NCBI GenBank assembly: GCA_014529385.2
Contig: CM043953.1
Location: 110,306,549-110,370,548, forward strand
DNA: 64,000 nt
Reading direction: 5' to 3'
From: Adiantum capillus-veneris
Lineage: Eukaryota; Streptophyta; Polypodiopsida; Polypodiales; Pteridaceae
The translations under genes were made by a program, and so were the position numbers. Below the pieces are notes generated by a model, which ran no database searches, was not told where the DNA came from, and worked only from the letters and a program-made list of their open reading frames with translations. How positions within the stretch are numbered: position 1 is the stretch's first letter; each line of letters begins with the position of its first letter. Below, one piece after another: positions 63,521 through 64,000 of the stretch.

Positions 63521-64000
63521 GCTCTTATTTCAATGGGACCATATCAGCTAACATTAGCATGTCACATCCGACATCTGCTATGCCGAGGGCCACACATATG
63601 AACTTTGGGCCACCACATGGCACAACATCGTACCAAACTTGGAACCCAAGGGCTTCCTATGCGCCAAGTCCAATGCCAATACCTACTCCACATGTAGTCT
63701 TTGGAGCGCCTTCACCCACGGTGCCTGCTCACTTAGGTGACTTGGCAACATTTTCTCAAGCTATTGATCGATCTAATATTGAGAATATGTGTAACACACC
63801 TGATAGGGAGCCTAGAAGTAAGGTATTACAAATAGCCAAGCTCACACAAAAATTTAGTGGAGACGAGGGTGTGAGAAATTATATCGAAGTGTTTAAACAA
63901 ATATGCGATTCTCTAGGAGTACACAATAACGTGCATAAGAGTAATGCTTTAAGCCTGACCTTAAGTGGAAAGGCTGGGGATTGGTATAGAACCCTAAGGG
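63521..64000 (+). CDS. Gypsy gag core, truncated by the window end
   Basis: From about 63526 the frame is open to the end: a Pro/Met/His-rich stretch (SYAPSPMPIPTPHVVFGAPS), FSQAIDRSNIENM, then KLTQKFSGDEGVRNYIEVFK, ICDSLGVHNNVHKSNALSLT and LSGKAGDWYRTL. The FSG-x-x-x-V-x-x-(W/Y)-I, L-x-L-x-G-x-A-x-x-W-(F/Y) pattern is the start of the Retrotrans_gag domain. It is one frame off the ORF that ends at 63520, so a frameshift lies between about 63480 and 63520. The remainder and pol should lie beyond 64000. Confidence 0.85.

Overview
The window looks like a stretch of transposon-dominated nuclear DNA from a land plant with a large genome. Three things point to a plant: tRNA-iMet-primed Copia elements, Ty3/Gypsy elements (one with a chromodomain tail), and a complete CACTA (En/Spm) element carrying TNP2 and TNPA-like genes. 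The residue patterns of the Gypsy gag at 34.5 kb remind me of non-seed plants such as ferns or lycophytes; that is an impression only and was not tested. I found no intact host gene, no rRNA gene and no convincing functional tRNA gene. Nearly everything recognisable is a mobile element, and many are nested.

Layout. 1-1.5 kb: pyrimidine-rich DNA without a gene. 1.6-3.3 kb: decayed Gypsy gag/protease. 5.08-7.11 kb: two ~415-bp direct repeats, LTR-like, with an iMet-type primer site. 7748-13452: a complete minus-strand Copia element with a 5-bp TATCT target duplication, broken gag and a nearly full-length pol. 14.6-16.6 kb: degenerate ~280-bp tandem repeats, each carrying a 22-bp palindrome. 16.6-18.3 kb: the end of a second CACTA TNP2 gene, then an ORF that fuses a CACTA-type N-terminus in frame to a Gypsy integrase core. 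That old Gypsy copy is split twice. The first insertion is a 5.5-kb terminal-inverted-repeat element (18335-23855). The second, in the chromodomain, is a non-autonomous LTR element (24029-32047) that encodes gag and protease but no reverse transcriptase, and has a ladder of overlapping ORFs upstream of gag.

32409-46731 is a 14-kb plus-strand Gypsy element, full length but broken. Its integrase is split by a 4.8-kb non-autonomous Copia (39478-44314) flanked by an 8-bp direct repeat. 47.9-49.2 kb holds a small TIR element flanked by TTAA. 53531-61379 is a complete CACTA element: perfect 12-bp termini, GAA duplication, GCGTCGCTA-type subterminal repeats, a perfect 28-bp hairpin, TNP2 and TNPA-like genes, and a probable captured piece of a heavy-metal-associated (HMA) domain gene. 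The last 2 kb holds the start of another plus-strand Gypsy gag that runs off the window.

How the parts work together: the LTR elements move by reverse transcription. The CACTA TNP2 and TNPA-like proteins would act on termini and subterminal repeats of their own family. The elements lacking RT would depend on enzymes supplied by relatives elsewhere. Almost all coding regions carry stops, frameshifts or lost catalytic residues, so most copies here are dead or passive. Long (GA)n/(TC)n and (GT)n microsatellites are scattered throughout.
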